Below are positions 15,059 to 23,756 of a DNA stretch of 64,000 nt, piece by piece; within the stretch, counting starts at the first letter, position 1; each line of letters begins with the position of its first letter. Made by a program: the position numbers and the translations under genes. The stretch is from Larkinella knui (GTDB lineage Bacteria; Bacteroidota; Bacteroidia; Cytophagales; Spirosomataceae): contig NZ_RQJP01000005.1 in assembly GCF_003858645.1 (NCBI RefSeq), forward strand, positions 620,001-684,000. Reading direction: 5' to 3'. The notes beneath the pieces are model-generated. The model had not been told where the DNA came from, did not search any database, and was given only the letters and a program-made list of their open reading frames with translations.

Positions 15059-17035
15059 ATGATTGAGAACAGAAAATACATTGTCATCGGCGTTTTCTGT
15101 CTGGTTGGACTGGTCTATCTTTCGCGTTTGTTTTATCTGCAAATTCTGGATGACAGTTATTCGCTGGAATCGTCGAGTAATTCCATAAAGCGGGTCATCG
15201 AGATTCCGCACCGCGGTCAGATTTATGATCGGAACGGTAAATTTATGGTTTATAATACCCCGGTTTACGATTTATACGTCACGCCCAAAAAAGTCCAAAT
15301 TCCGGATACGGCCGCCTTCTGTCATTTGTTGAATCTGGAGCGCACGGAATTTGACAGCATTATGGCGGCTGCGAAAGCCTACTCGTACCAAAAACCGTCT
15401 TTGTTTCTCCGGCAACTGTCAAAAGAAGACTTTGCCCGGATTCAGGATGCCCTGGTCGATTACCGTGGATTTGAGCATGTCACCAGTTCGATGCGGACCT
15501 ATCCGGCCCATACGATGGCCAACGCGCTGGGCTACGTCAGTGAGGTCAGCAAAAAACAACTTGAAGAACAGGAAACGCCTTATTACCGCCAGGGTGACTA
15601 CATTGGTCGCAGCGGTCTGGAGGAACAATATGAATCGGTACTGCGCGGCCAGCGCGGAATCAAGTTTGTCATGCAGAACGTACACGGCGTTGTGAAAGGC
15701 TCCTGGAAAAACGGGGCTTTCGATTCGCTGGCGATTGCCGGAAAGAACCTGTATACGGGTATCGATGCCGAAATTCAGCAGTATGCCGATACGTTGATGC
15801 AGAATAAAGTGGGGAGTGTGGTGGCTATCGAGCCATCGACCGGACAGATTTTGTGCATGGTTTCGGCCCCAACGTATGATCCCAATTCGTTATCGAGCCG
15901 GTTTTTCTCAAAAAGCTACTCGAAACTGGCTAAAAATCCGTACAAGCCGTTGATCAACCGCCCGGTTATGGCGAGTTACCGGCCCGGCTCTACGTTTAAA
16001 TTGATTCAGGCCCTGGTGGCTTTGCAGGACGGAGCGGTTTCGCCCGGATCCATCTTTAGCCACGCGGGTTCGCCGATGAAATGCCACTGCAACCGTTCCG
16101 GGCGCCTGAATCTTTCCGGGGCGGTTCAATATTCCTGCAATCCTTATTTTTACCACGTTTTCCGCCGTTTGCTGTATAACAACGCGGAGCGCAATACCTT
16201 CAAAGCGTCGGCCATGGGGCTTCATCACTGGCACGACATGGTGGCGAAATTTGGTATCGGACAGCGGTTGGGCATCGATCTGCCCAGCGAGTTGAAAGGG
16301 AGTTTGCCGGACGCTGAATTATACGACAAACTTTATGGTGAACGGCATTGGAAATTCTCAACCGTTTATTCGTTGAGTATTGGTGAAGGCGAATTGCTGA
16401 TCAGCCCGTTGAAAATGGCCAATGTAGCGGCTATTGTCGCCAACCGGGGCTGGTTTTATACTCCGCACATTGTCAGTGGAATTGGGAAACCGGGACAGGG
16501 AATCGACCCCAAGTACCTCGAAAAACACGACGTCGGTATTGATCCCCAGCATTTTGAGGTTGTTGCCGAAGGGATGCAGGGCGCGGTGGAACACGGAACA
16601 ACGACGATGGCGGCCAACATTCCGGGCATCACCATTTGCGGCAAAACCGGAACATCCCAAAACAAGAAAGGAAAAGATCATTCTATTTTTGTCGCCTTTG
16701 CTCCGCGCGAAAATCCCAAAATTGCCATTGCGGTTTTTGTCGAAAATGCCGGTTGGGGCGGTATTGCTGCGGCTTCGGTGGCTTCGCTGGTAATCGAGAA
16801 GTATATCAAACGGCGCGTTGATAATCATGCCCTCGATAAGAAGGTGAAAGAAGCGAATTACCTGCCTGCAATCGTTCCACCCCAAAAACCGGCTCCCAAA
16901 AAGTTTATTGAACCGCCAAAGGACAGCGTTGCCAAACCGATGATCGTAAAAACGATTCTTCAGCGGTCCGTACCACCGGTCCCGGCGGAAGCTCCTTCAC
17001 TGGCATCCCGGCCGGTGACCACCAACGGAAATTAA
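15059..17035 (+). CDS. mrdA: penicillin-binding protein 2 (peptidoglycan transpeptidase)
   Basis: 658 residues. One N-terminal membrane helix (about 8-24) anchors the protein; a PBP-dimerisation domain (about 45-210, with the RGQIYDRNG motif) precedes the transpeptidase domain. The three active-site motifs are present: S-x-x-K in RPGSTFK (serine near residue 310), S-x-N in YSCNP (near 358) and K-T-G in CGKTGTS (near 528). The tail is Pro/Lys-rich. It cross-links lateral-wall peptidoglycan with RodA, encoded 33 bases downstream, the standard mrdA-rodA pair of rod-shaped bacteria. Confidence 0.95.
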   Translation: MIENRKYIVIGVFCLVGLVYLSRLFYLQILDDSYSLESSSNSIKRVIEIPHRGQIYDRNGKFMVYNTPVYDLYVTPKKVQIPDTAAFCHLLNLERTEFDSIMAAAKAYSYQKPSLFLRQLSKEDFARIQDALVDYRGFEHVTSSMRTYPAHTMANALGYVSEVSKKQLEEQETPYYRQGDYIGRSGLEEQYESVLRGQRGIKFVMQNVHGVVKGSWKNGAFDSLAIAGKNLYTGIDAEIQQYADTLMQNKVGSVVAIEPSTGQILCMVSAPTYDPNSLSSRFFSKSYSKLAKNPYKPLINRPVMASYRPGSTFKLIQALVALQDGAVSPGSIFSHAGSPMKCHCNRSGRLNLSGAVQYSCNPYFYHVFRRLLYNNAERNTFKASAMGLHHWHDMVAKFGIGQRLGIDLPSELKGSLPDAELYDKLYGERHWKFSTVYSLSIGEGELLISPLKMANVAAIVANRGWFYTPHIVSGIGKPGQGIDPKYLEKHDVGIDPQHFEVVAEGMQGAVEHGTTTMAANIPGITICGKTGTSQNKKGKDHSIFVAFAPRENPKIAIAVFVENAGWGGIAAASVASLVIEKYIKRRVDNHALDKKVKEANYLPAIVPPQKPAPKKFIEPPKDSVAKPMIVKTILQRSVPPVPAEAPSLASRPVTTNGN

Positions 17036-17068
17036 GTCATAGTTCATCATTCATAATTTATAATTCAC

Positions 17069-18349
17069 TTGGTTTCCCGAGAACCACAAATTACTCAGAA
17101 CATCGATTGGGTAACACTCATGCTATACATAGCGTGTGTGTTGATGGGCTGGCTGAATGTTTACGCAGCCGTATACAGCCCTGAAACACAAACTAATCTG
17201 TTCGATATGTCCACCAACGCCGGAAAGCAGTTGATGTGGATCGGTACGACCGTATTGCTCATTATTGCCATTCTGGTTATCAATTATCGCTTTTGGGATA
17301 CATTTGCGTTTGTCATTTATGGCATCACCATTCTGATGCTGTTGCTGGTGCTGGTGGCCGGTTCGAACATCAAGGGGTCACGGTCGTGGTTTAAAATCGG
17401 GGGTTTTTTGCTCCAGCCCGCCGAATTTGCTAAACTCGGGACGGCTTTGGCACTGGCCCGCTACATCGACTTTCCGAACGTCAACCTGACCAAGCTGAAA
17501 GACCAGTTGTGGTGCGCCGGAATCATTGCCCTGCCGGCCCTGCTCATCATCGCGTCGAACGAAACCGGCTCGATGCTGGTTTTTGCCTCCTTCATCATCA
17601 TGTTGTACCGGGAAGGATTGCCGGGCATTTATCCCCTGATTGCCATTGTCATCGTGACCCTGTTCATCCTGACGCTGATTGTTCCGAAACTGATTTTATT
17701 CGGGGTTATTCTGGCGCTGGCCGTGCTGGTTTTCTTTCTGACGCCACGCTATCAGCGTTCGGTTCAGAACGTGCTGGTCATTGGCATCACGGCGGTTTCG
17801 ATGATTGCCATCGTTGCCGGCGTTGATTTCTTTGTCAACAGCGTGTTGCAGAAGCACCAGCAAAACCGGATCAAGGTGCTGATCAACCCGGCGGCCGACC
17901 CGCTGGGTGCGGGCTGGAACGTGACGCAGGCCAAGATTGCCATTGGCTCCGGTCGCCTGCAGGGAAAAGGGTTTCTGGAGGGGACGCAAACTAAACTGGA
18001 CTTCGTTCCCGAGCAAAGTACGGATTTTATTTTCTGTACCATTGGCGAAGAACACGGTTTTGTGGGGAGTGCGATCGTGGTAAGTTTGTTTGTTTTTCTA
18101 TTGTGCCGCCTTGTGTTGCTGGCCGAAAAACAACGAACGCGCTTTGCCCGCGTATACGGTTATTCGCTGGCCGGTATTATCTTTTTTCACCTGATGATTA
18201 ACATCGGGATGACAATCGGGCTGATGCCGGTGATCGGAATTCCGCTGCCATTTTTCAGCTACGGCGGTTCGTCGTTGTGGTCATTTTCGATTCTGCTGTT
18301 TATTTTCCTGAAACTGGATTCCCGCCGGGTTGGAATGTTTACGCGGTAA
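17069..18349 (+). CDS. rodA: RodA, SEDS-family peptidoglycan glycosyltransferase
   Basis: 426 residues read from TTG at 17069; the N-terminal part QNIDWVTLMLYIACVLMGWLN is the usual RodA beginning, so the non-ATG start is preferred over the ATG at 17119, which would cut into the first membrane helix. About ten membrane helices, with the SEDS signatures GSRSWFKIGGFLLQPAEFAK, NETGSMLV, FVPEQSTDFIF and PFFSYGGSS. Polymerises lipid II during cell elongation in complex with PBP2, encoded just upstream. The gap holds a low-complexity ATTCATAATTTATAATTCA stretch. Confidence 0.94.
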   Translation: MVSREPQITQNIDWVTLMLYIACVLMGWLNVYAAVYSPETQTNLFDMSTNAGKQLMWIGTTVLLIIAILVINYRFWDTFAFVIYGITILMLLLVLVAGSNIKGSRSWFKIGGFLLQPAEFAKLGTALALARYIDFPNVNLTKLKDQLWCAGIIALPALLIIASNETGSMLVFASFIIMLYREGLPGIYPLIAIVIVTLFILTLIVPKLILFGVILALAVLVFFLTPRYQRSVQNVLVIGITAVSMIAIVAGVDFFVNSVLQKHQQNRIKVLINPAADPLGAGWNVTQAKIAIGSGRLQGKGFLEGTQTKLDFVPEQSTDFIFCTIGEEHGFVGSAIVVSLFVFLLCRLVLLAEKQRTRFARVYGYSLAGIIFFHLMINIGMTIGLMPVIGIPLPFFSYGGSSLWSFSILLFIFLKLDSRRVGMFTR

Positions 18350-18388
18350 GCGTGAGGATACGTTCCGGTCGTTCGGGCCTACATACCT

Positions 18389-20374
18389 ATGAGCAAACAT
18401 TCGAATCTGGACAAATTAACGACAGCTGGTTCCCTGGTAGCCGTTGGCATTGTTTTCGGGGATATCGGTACATCGCCACTGTATACCTATCGGGCCATTA
18501 TTGAAGACCGCGTTGTTACCGAAACACTGGCTTTGGGTGGGGCATCGGCTATTTTCTGGACGTTGACCTTCCAGACCACCCTGAAATATGTGCTGATAAC
18601 ACTCCGGGCCGATAACAACGGCGAAGGCGGTATTTTCTCCCTGTATGCGCTCATCCGGCGGTATGCCCGATGGCTTTTGTTCCCTGCCATTGCGGGTGGT
18701 AGCTTCTTAATTGCCGATAGCATTATCACACCGCCTATCTCCGTATCGTCGGCCATTGAAGGGCTCCTGCCCCGGTATCCTGATTTGCCCGTCATCCCCA
18801 TCGTATTGCTGATCCTGTTTGTTTTGTTTGTGGTGCAACAAGCCGGTACCAAGCGGCTTGGTATCGCCTTCGGCCCCATCATGACGGTCTGGTTCACAAT
18901 GATTGGTGCTTTGGGCCTGGCGCAAATCCTGCAAACCCCCGCCGTTTTCCGGGCCCTGAATCCCTATTACGCCTACCAGATGATTGCCGGTTATCCCGAG
19001 GGTTTCTGGCTGTTGGGGGGCGTTTTTTTGTGTTCTACCGGAGCCGAAGCGCTTTATTCCGACATGGGGCATGTAGGTCGCCGAAATGTTCAGGTTTCCT
19101 GGATTTTGGTCAAGTTGTGTCTGATGCTTTGTTACCTGGGGCAGGCTGCGTGGCTCCTGGGCCATCAGGGTTCAAAATTGGGTAATCAGAGCCCTTTTTT
19201 CGGGCTGGTACCCACCTGGTTTCTGTTGCCAAGCATTGGAATTGCTACGCTGGCAACAATTATCGCCAGTCAGGCGCTGATTAGTGGAACCTTCACGCTG
19301 GTGTCGGAAGCCTTCCGGCTTACGTTGTTGCCCAAATTGCGGATCGTTTTTCCGTCGGATATGCGCGGACAGGTCTACATTCCGGCTTTCAACTGGCTGT
19401 TGATGATCAGCTGTTTTGCGGTTGTGCTGTATTTTAAAGAGTCGAAAAACATGGAAGCCGCCTTCGGTCTGTCCGTCAACCTGACCATGCTGATGACCAC
19501 CCTGTTGCTGGCGATGTATCTACATGTGCGGCATGTCAATCTGCTGCTGGTGGGATTGCTGGTGAGCGTTTACCTTTTTATCGAAGGCAGTTTTCTGGCT
19601 GCCAATCTTCGTAAATTTGCCCACGGCGGCTGGGTATCCCTGTTGCTGGGATTCCTGATTATCGGCATTATGCTGATCTGGTATTTCGGTAGCCGAATCA
19701 AACGGCGGTTAACCAGCTACGTCAGCCTGCGCGATCACCTGCCGGTTTTGAAGCAATTGAGCAATGACGCAAGCATACCGCCCTACGCTACGAACCTGGT
19801 CTATCTGACTTCTTCTGCCAACCCACAACTGGTGGAAGAACACATCATCGATTCCATTCTGGAGGGCCAGCCCAAGCGGGCAGAGGTCTACTGGCTCATC
19901 CACGTTGAACTCATGGATGATCCGTATACAACGGAATACGTAATCGATATTCTGGAACCGGAAGAGGTCGTGCGGATTACGTTCCGGCTGGGCTTTCGGG
20001 TGCAGCCGCGGATCAGCCTGTTGTTTCGGGAGGTAGTAGAGGAAATGGTTCGCAACCATGAAGTTCAGCTGAACCCTAAATACCGGCCTCTGGGTATGCA
20101 TCCCAACTTTATTGGTGATTTTCGTTTTATTATCATCAACCGGTTTTTATCCTACGAGAACGAACTGAATACACTCGATACATTGGTTATGAACGGTTAT
20201 TTCGGTTTGAAACGCATCAGTTTAGCCGATGAGCGGGCTTACGGGATCGATACGCAAAACGTCACAACTGAATTCGTGCCCCTGATTGTGCGCCGGGCTG
20301 AGGTCGTGCGACTTCGGCGGGTACTGACCAAACCTTCGGCGACCGGTATTTCACGGACGCATAACGGGTTGTAA
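18389..20374 (+). CDS. kup: KUP/HAK/KT-family potassium transporter
   Basis: 661 residues. The first helix carries GIVFGDIGTSPLY, the signature of the Kup family, followed by NNGEGGIFSLYAL and about twelve membrane helices to residue 450; the C-terminal 200 residues form the soluble domain. Imports K+ with protons. It is 39 bases after rodA and may be co-transcribed. Its TAA stop at 20372-20374 directly touches the stop of the converging sulfite dehydrogenase gene, so no separate terminator fits between. Confidence 0.94.
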   Translation: MSKHSNLDKLTTAGSLVAVGIVFGDIGTSPLYTYRAIIEDRVVTETLALGGASAIFWTLTFQTTLKYVLITLRADNNGEGGIFSLYALIRRYARWLLFPAIAGGSFLIADSIITPPISVSSAIEGLLPRYPDLPVIPIVLLILFVLFVVQQAGTKRLGIAFGPIMTVWFTMIGALGLAQILQTPAVFRALNPYYAYQMIAGYPEGFWLLGGVFLCSTGAEALYSDMGHVGRRNVQVSWILVKLCLMLCYLGQAAWLLGHQGSKLGNQSPFFGLVPTWFLLPSIGIATLATIIASQALISGTFTLVSEAFRLTLLPKLRIVFPSDMRGQVYIPAFNWLLMISCFAVVLYFKESKNMEAAFGLSVNLTMLMTTLLLAMYLHVRHVNLLLVGLLVSVYLFIEGSFLAANLRKFAHGGWVSLLLGFLIIGIMLIWYFGSRIKRRLTSYVSLRDHLPVLKQLSNDASIPPYATNLVYLTSSANPQLVEEHIIDSILEGQPKRAEVYWLIHVELMDDPYTTEYVIDILEPEEVVRITFRLGFRVQPRISLLFREVVEEMVRNHEVQLNPKYRPLGMHPNFIGDFRFIIINRFLSYENELNTLDTLVMNGYFGLKRISLADERAYGIDTQNVTTEFVPLIVRRAEVVRLRRVLTKPSATGISRTHNGL

Positions 20375-21622
20375 TTAAACCACCTTCACTGCAATCCGGT
20401 GGCAGGCATTGTTGCAGTAGCCTTCCGGATTCCATTGGGGCATAACCATCGGCTGCGAAACACCCGCATCGTCGACAGCCCGCGCCCAGATTTCGTAGTA
20501 TCCTTTCTGGGGAAGCTTCAGGTCCGCAGTCCAGTGTTGCCAGGCCAGCCGGTTTTTGGGAGCCTGGAGTTTGGTATTTTGCCACGTGCTCCCGAAATCG
20601 AATGAAACCTGCACGGTTTTAACCGCACGGTCGCCCGCCCAGGCATGGCCGCGTAAGGTGATCGGCTGCCCCAGATCCACTGTGGCCCCGGTTTTGGGAA
20701 AGGTAATCAGCGATTTAACCGGCATGGATTCAATGATTTTGAACTGATCTTCCGGCGGGTCGACGCCCGGCTGAACGGGATTGATCGGTACTTTGTAGCT
20801 TTTGCCGGTCATCTTTGCGCCGTCGTGCACTTTGTTGCGCACCGCGATCGTGTGCAGCCATTTGCCCGAAACCGATGCCGGCCAGCCGCCCACCACCAGC
20901 CGCAGCGGGTGGCCGTGCGTCAGCGGAATATCCTTGCCATTCATCGCCCAGGCCACCAGCGTTTCGTCTTCCAGCGCTTTTTTGATCGGGACGCCCCGCG
21001 AAATAACCGGCTTGGCCGGGTCCTGGCTGATGTGCAGATCTTTGCCGTAATAGCCAATGTAAATCGCATCGTCTTTCAACCCCACATCCGCCAGAATGTC
21101 TTTCAGCCGGACGCCGGTCCATTCGGCACAACTTACGGCACCGTCGCTCCACTGATTGCCTGCCGTTTGGGGGGCGTAGCCCGACCGCCCATTCCCGGCG
21201 CATTCGAGTACCAACTGGTAGGTATAGGTTTTAAACCGTTTCTTCAGATCGCTCAGTGAATACGTTTTGGGTGCTTTTACAGATTCTCCGTTAATGGTAA
21301 GTTCCCATTTTGCGACGTCGATGCTGTCGGGAATCAGGCCGTTGTTGCGAATGAACATTTTATCGGCGGGGGTAACGGCGTCATCGAGCAAATAAGCGGG
21401 CGGCTCGACGTTCCACGGCTTATCGTTCAGCACAATCAGATCTTTATGCTTGATCAGCATCGGATTGGGTTCCGCCAGACCCGTTTCCCGAAAAGCAAGC
21501 GGCAGGTAACCGCCGGGCATGTGGTCGGCAAAGGCAATTTTAGTACCTAACATACCGGCCATCGTTGCCAGTGTACTTTTTTTCAGGAAACCGCGACGGT
21601 TGAAGAGCGATGATCGATCCAT
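20375..21622 (-). CDS. SorA-like molybdopterin sulfite dehydrogenase, Tat-exported
   Basis: 415 residues. A twin-arginine motif NRRGFLKKS at 8-16 with a following hydrophobic stretch predicts Tat export of a folded, cofactor-loaded enzyme. The molybdopterin domain (about 60-290) has the Mo-ligating cysteine C141 in VLECAGNGR and the LTHGHPLRLVVGGWPA motif; the Mo-cofactor dimerisation domain (about 295-415) follows. The family oxidises sulfite to sulfate, passing electrons to a cytochrome c. No cytochrome gene is adjacent, so the electron acceptor is not shown. A C-terminal CNNACHR segment may be a degenerate haem-like remnant or coincidence. Confidence 0.85.
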   Translation of the reverse strand: MDRSSLFNRRGFLKKSTLATMAGMLGTKIAFADHMPGGYLPLAFRETGLAEPNPMLIKHKDLIVLNDKPWNVEPPAYLLDDAVTPADKMFIRNNGLIPDSIDVAKWELTINGESVKAPKTYSLSDLKKRFKTYTYQLVLECAGNGRSGYAPQTAGNQWSDGAVSCAEWTGVRLKDILADVGLKDDAIYIGYYGKDLHISQDPAKPVISRGVPIKKALEDETLVAWAMNGKDIPLTHGHPLRLVVGGWPASVSGKWLHTIAVRNKVHDGAKMTGKSYKVPINPVQPGVDPPEDQFKIIESMPVKSLITFPKTGATVDLGQPITLRGHAWAGDRAVKTVQVSFDFGSTWQNTKLQAPKNRLAWQHWTADLKLPQKGYYEIWARAVDDAGVSQPMVMPQWNPEGYCNNACHRIAVKVV

Positions 21623-21662
21623 TAAATCAAGGAAAAGGATTGGGTTGAATAGTCCAAAAGTA

Positions 21663-21709
21663 ACAAAAAAAGACCCACACAGGGTTTAAATCCTTAGGGG
21701 TCTTTCAAA
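21663..21709 (-). terminator. terminator downstream of purA
   Basis: Read on the minus strand, AAAGACCC (21705-21698) pairs with GGGTCTTT (21676-21669) around an imperfect inner stem, followed by a T-run at 21670-21665. It lies 23 bases after the purA stop. Confidence 0.75.
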
Positions 21710-21731
21710 AATGGGTATGACAAACCGGGTG

Positions 21732-23015
21732 TTATACGACTGCCTCGCGGTGAATGATTGCGCCCCGATCCGGACCGGTCGAGATGAAGCTGATGGGTAA
21801 ACCCAGTTCCGCTTCTAAAAAGTCAATATAAGCCGCCAGTTCGGTCGGAACTTCTTCATAGGTATGGAAATCGGTCAGCGACGTTTTCCAGCCTTTGAAT
21901 TCTTTGTAAACCGGAACCACGGCGGTATCACACAAATCGTAAGGCAATTGTTCCGTCACCGTGCCGTCCGGTAATTGATAATGCGTACAGATGTTAATCG
22001 TGTCGAAAATATTCAATACATCGACTTTCATCATAATGAGTTGCGACACCCCGTTGATCATGATGGCGTATTTCAGTGCGGGCAAATCGAGCCAGCCACA
22101 CCGGCGCGGACGGCCCGTTGTGGCACCGAATTCACGACCTTCTGCCCGCATCCGCTCGCCGGTTTCGTCCGACAGTTCGGTGGGGAAGGGGCCGCTGCCG
22201 ACGCGGGTACAGTAGGCTTTGAAAATCCCGAATACCTCACCGATTTGTCGGGGAGCAATTCCCAAACCGGTGCAGGCACCCGCCGTCATCGTGTTCGAGC
22301 TGGTTACGAAGGGATACGAACCAAAGTCGATGTCGAGCAGTGAACCCTGCGCACCTTCCGCCAGCACTTTCTGTCCGGCATTGAGCGCACGATTGACTTC
22401 GTATTCGCTTTCAACCAGTTGAAACTGCTTCATGAACTCCACCGCTTCGAAGAATTCAGCTTCCGCCTGTGGCAAAACTGACTGATAATCAAATTGATGG
22501 TGATCGAGTGTCGTCTTATGAATGGCAACGAGTTTTGCGTATTTGGTGCCGAAGTTGGGCGACAGGACATCGCCAACGCGCAGACCCTGACGGGCTACTT
22601 TGTCCTGATACGTTGGTCCGATTCCGCGGAGGGTAGAACCAATTTTCGATTCGCCTTTGGCTTGCTCATAAGCGGCATCGAGCAGGCGGTGGGTCGGCAA
22701 AATAATCGACGCTTTTTTGGAAATGAACAAGTTACGAGTCAGATCGAGCTTGTATTTGGCTAAACCGTCAATTTCTTTCCGGAATACGATCGGGTCGAGA
22801 ACAACGCCGTTGCCGATGATATTTTTAATGTCCGTCCGGAAAATACCCGACGGAATCTGGTGCAGCACGTGCTTATACCCATCGAATTCCAGCGTATGTC
22901 CCGCATTGGGACCTCCCTGAAACCGGGCTACCACTTCGTACTGTGGGGCCAGTACATCCACAATTTTCCCCTTGCCTTCGTCGCCCCATTGAAGGCCGAG
23001 TAATACATCTACCAT
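21732..23015 (-). CDS. purA: adenylosuccinate synthase
   Basis: 427 residues, the usual length. N-terminal GDEGKGKIVD phosphate-binding loop, GGPNAGHT with the catalytic histidine, NGVVLDP, GIGPTYQDK, AEGAQGSLLDIDFGSYPFVTSSNT and GTTTGRPRRCGWLD-type (here GATTGRPRRCGWLD) motifs are all present. It condenses IMP and aspartate with GTP, the first step to AMP. It lies upstream of the sulfite dehydrogenase gene on the same strand but is separated by a terminator. Confidence 0.97.
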   Translation of the reverse strand: MVDVLLGLQWGDEGKGKIVDVLAPQYEVVARFQGGPNAGHTLEFDGYKHVLHQIPSGIFRTDIKNIIGNGVVLDPIVFRKEIDGLAKYKLDLTRNLFISKKASIILPTHRLLDAAYEQAKGESKIGSTLRGIGPTYQDKVARQGLRVGDVLSPNFGTKYAKLVAIHKTTLDHHQFDYQSVLPQAEAEFFEAVEFMKQFQLVESEYEVNRALNAGQKVLAEGAQGSLLDIDFGSYPFVTSSNTMTAGACTGLGIAPRQIGEVFGIFKAYCTRVGSGPFPTELSDETGERMRAEGREFGATTGRPRRCGWLDLPALKYAIMINGVSQLIMMKVDVLNIFDTINICTHYQLPDGTVTEQLPYDLCDTAVVPVYKEFKGWKTSLTDFHTYEEVPTELAAYIDFLEAELGLPISFISTGPDRGAIIHREAVV

Positions 23016-23107
23016 AATAAAAATTTAAAAATGACTGCGTTCATCGAGTTGGTTTTTAGTCGTTGAAACGAAGTGTTCGGGCGTAATTGCCCCGTAATTG
23101 TTAGTAT

Positions 23108-23626
23108 TTACGAAACCAGCGGTTGTCCGCCGTGTTCCTGCAGATCCTTTTCCTCCTCGTTTTTGGAACGATTTTCACAATGGTCGCGCTGGCAACTTCC
23201 GTAAAAAATCAGCGAGTGGTGCATCACGTTGAATTTCAGCATGTCGCCCACCAGCGTCTGGATATTCTGCACGCGCGGATCGCAGAACTCCATCACCTGG
23301 TGGCAATCCGTACAGATGATGTGGTCGTGCTGTTTGTAGCCGTACGATTTTTCGTATTGCGCCAGATTTTTTCCGAACTGGTGTTTGGTTACCAAATCGC
23401 AGTCAACCAGCACATCGAGCGTGTTGTAGACCGTTGCCCGGCTGACCTGATACTTTTTATTTTTCATCGAGATATAGAGTTCATCTACATCAAAATGATC
23501 TTCGCGGTTATAAATCTCTTCCAGAATAGCGAAGCGTTCCGGTGTTTTCCGCAGGGCTTTGCTTTCTAAATAAGCCGTGAAAATTTTCTTCGCGGCATCG
23601 AGGTTGGCTTGTTTCGCTATAGGCAT
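23108..23626 (-). CDS. Fur-family metal-dependent transcriptional regulator
   Basis: 172 residues: winged-helix DNA-binding domain (about 10-90, with [19 protein letters not shown] as the recognition region) and a metal/dimerisation domain with H-D-H, C-T-D-C, and C-Q-R-D-H-C motifs, the two Cys pairs being a structural zinc site. Whether it senses iron (Fur), peroxide (PerR) or zinc cannot be told from sequence. The C-terminal tail is charged. It follows relA on the minus strand after a 130-base gap that holds an inverted repeat. Confidence 0.88.
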   Translation of the reverse strand: MPIAKQANLDAAKKIFTAYLESKALRKTPERFAILEEIYNREDHFDVDELYISMKNKKYQVSRATVYNTLDVLVDCDLVTKHQFGKNLAQYEKSYGYKQHDHIICTDCHQVMEFCDPRVQNIQTLVGDMLKFNVMHHSLIFYGSCQRDHCENRSKNEEEKDLQEHGGQPLVS

Positions 23627-23640
23627 AACTTCACATTTAT

Positions 23641-23740
23641 GAATTCAGGAGTTCGGCTTGTGAGGTTTGAAAGAATGGTAATAGCCTCTTTGTGAGGTGT
23701 TTAGAGCCCAAACTCTTCAACGCATAAATTCCTGAACTCG
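23641..23740. repeat. imperfect inverted repeat in the relA-fur gap
   Basis: Left arm 23641-23670 (GAATTCAGGAGTTC...) and right arm about 23707-23740 (...AATTCCTGAACTC) pair over most of 30 bases with G-T pairs and a few mismatches. The right arm is closely similar to the half-copy at 14961-14987. It fills most of the gap between the two minus-strand genes and would be transcribed if they are co-transcribed. Confidence 0.65.
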
Positions 23741-23756
23741 CTAAAGCAGTACAAAA

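Noticed and set aside
17036-17068. A/T-rich TTCATAATT-type stretch before rodA as a member of the inverted-repeat class
   Set aside because: It shows only short direct words and no inverted partner, so it was not counted.
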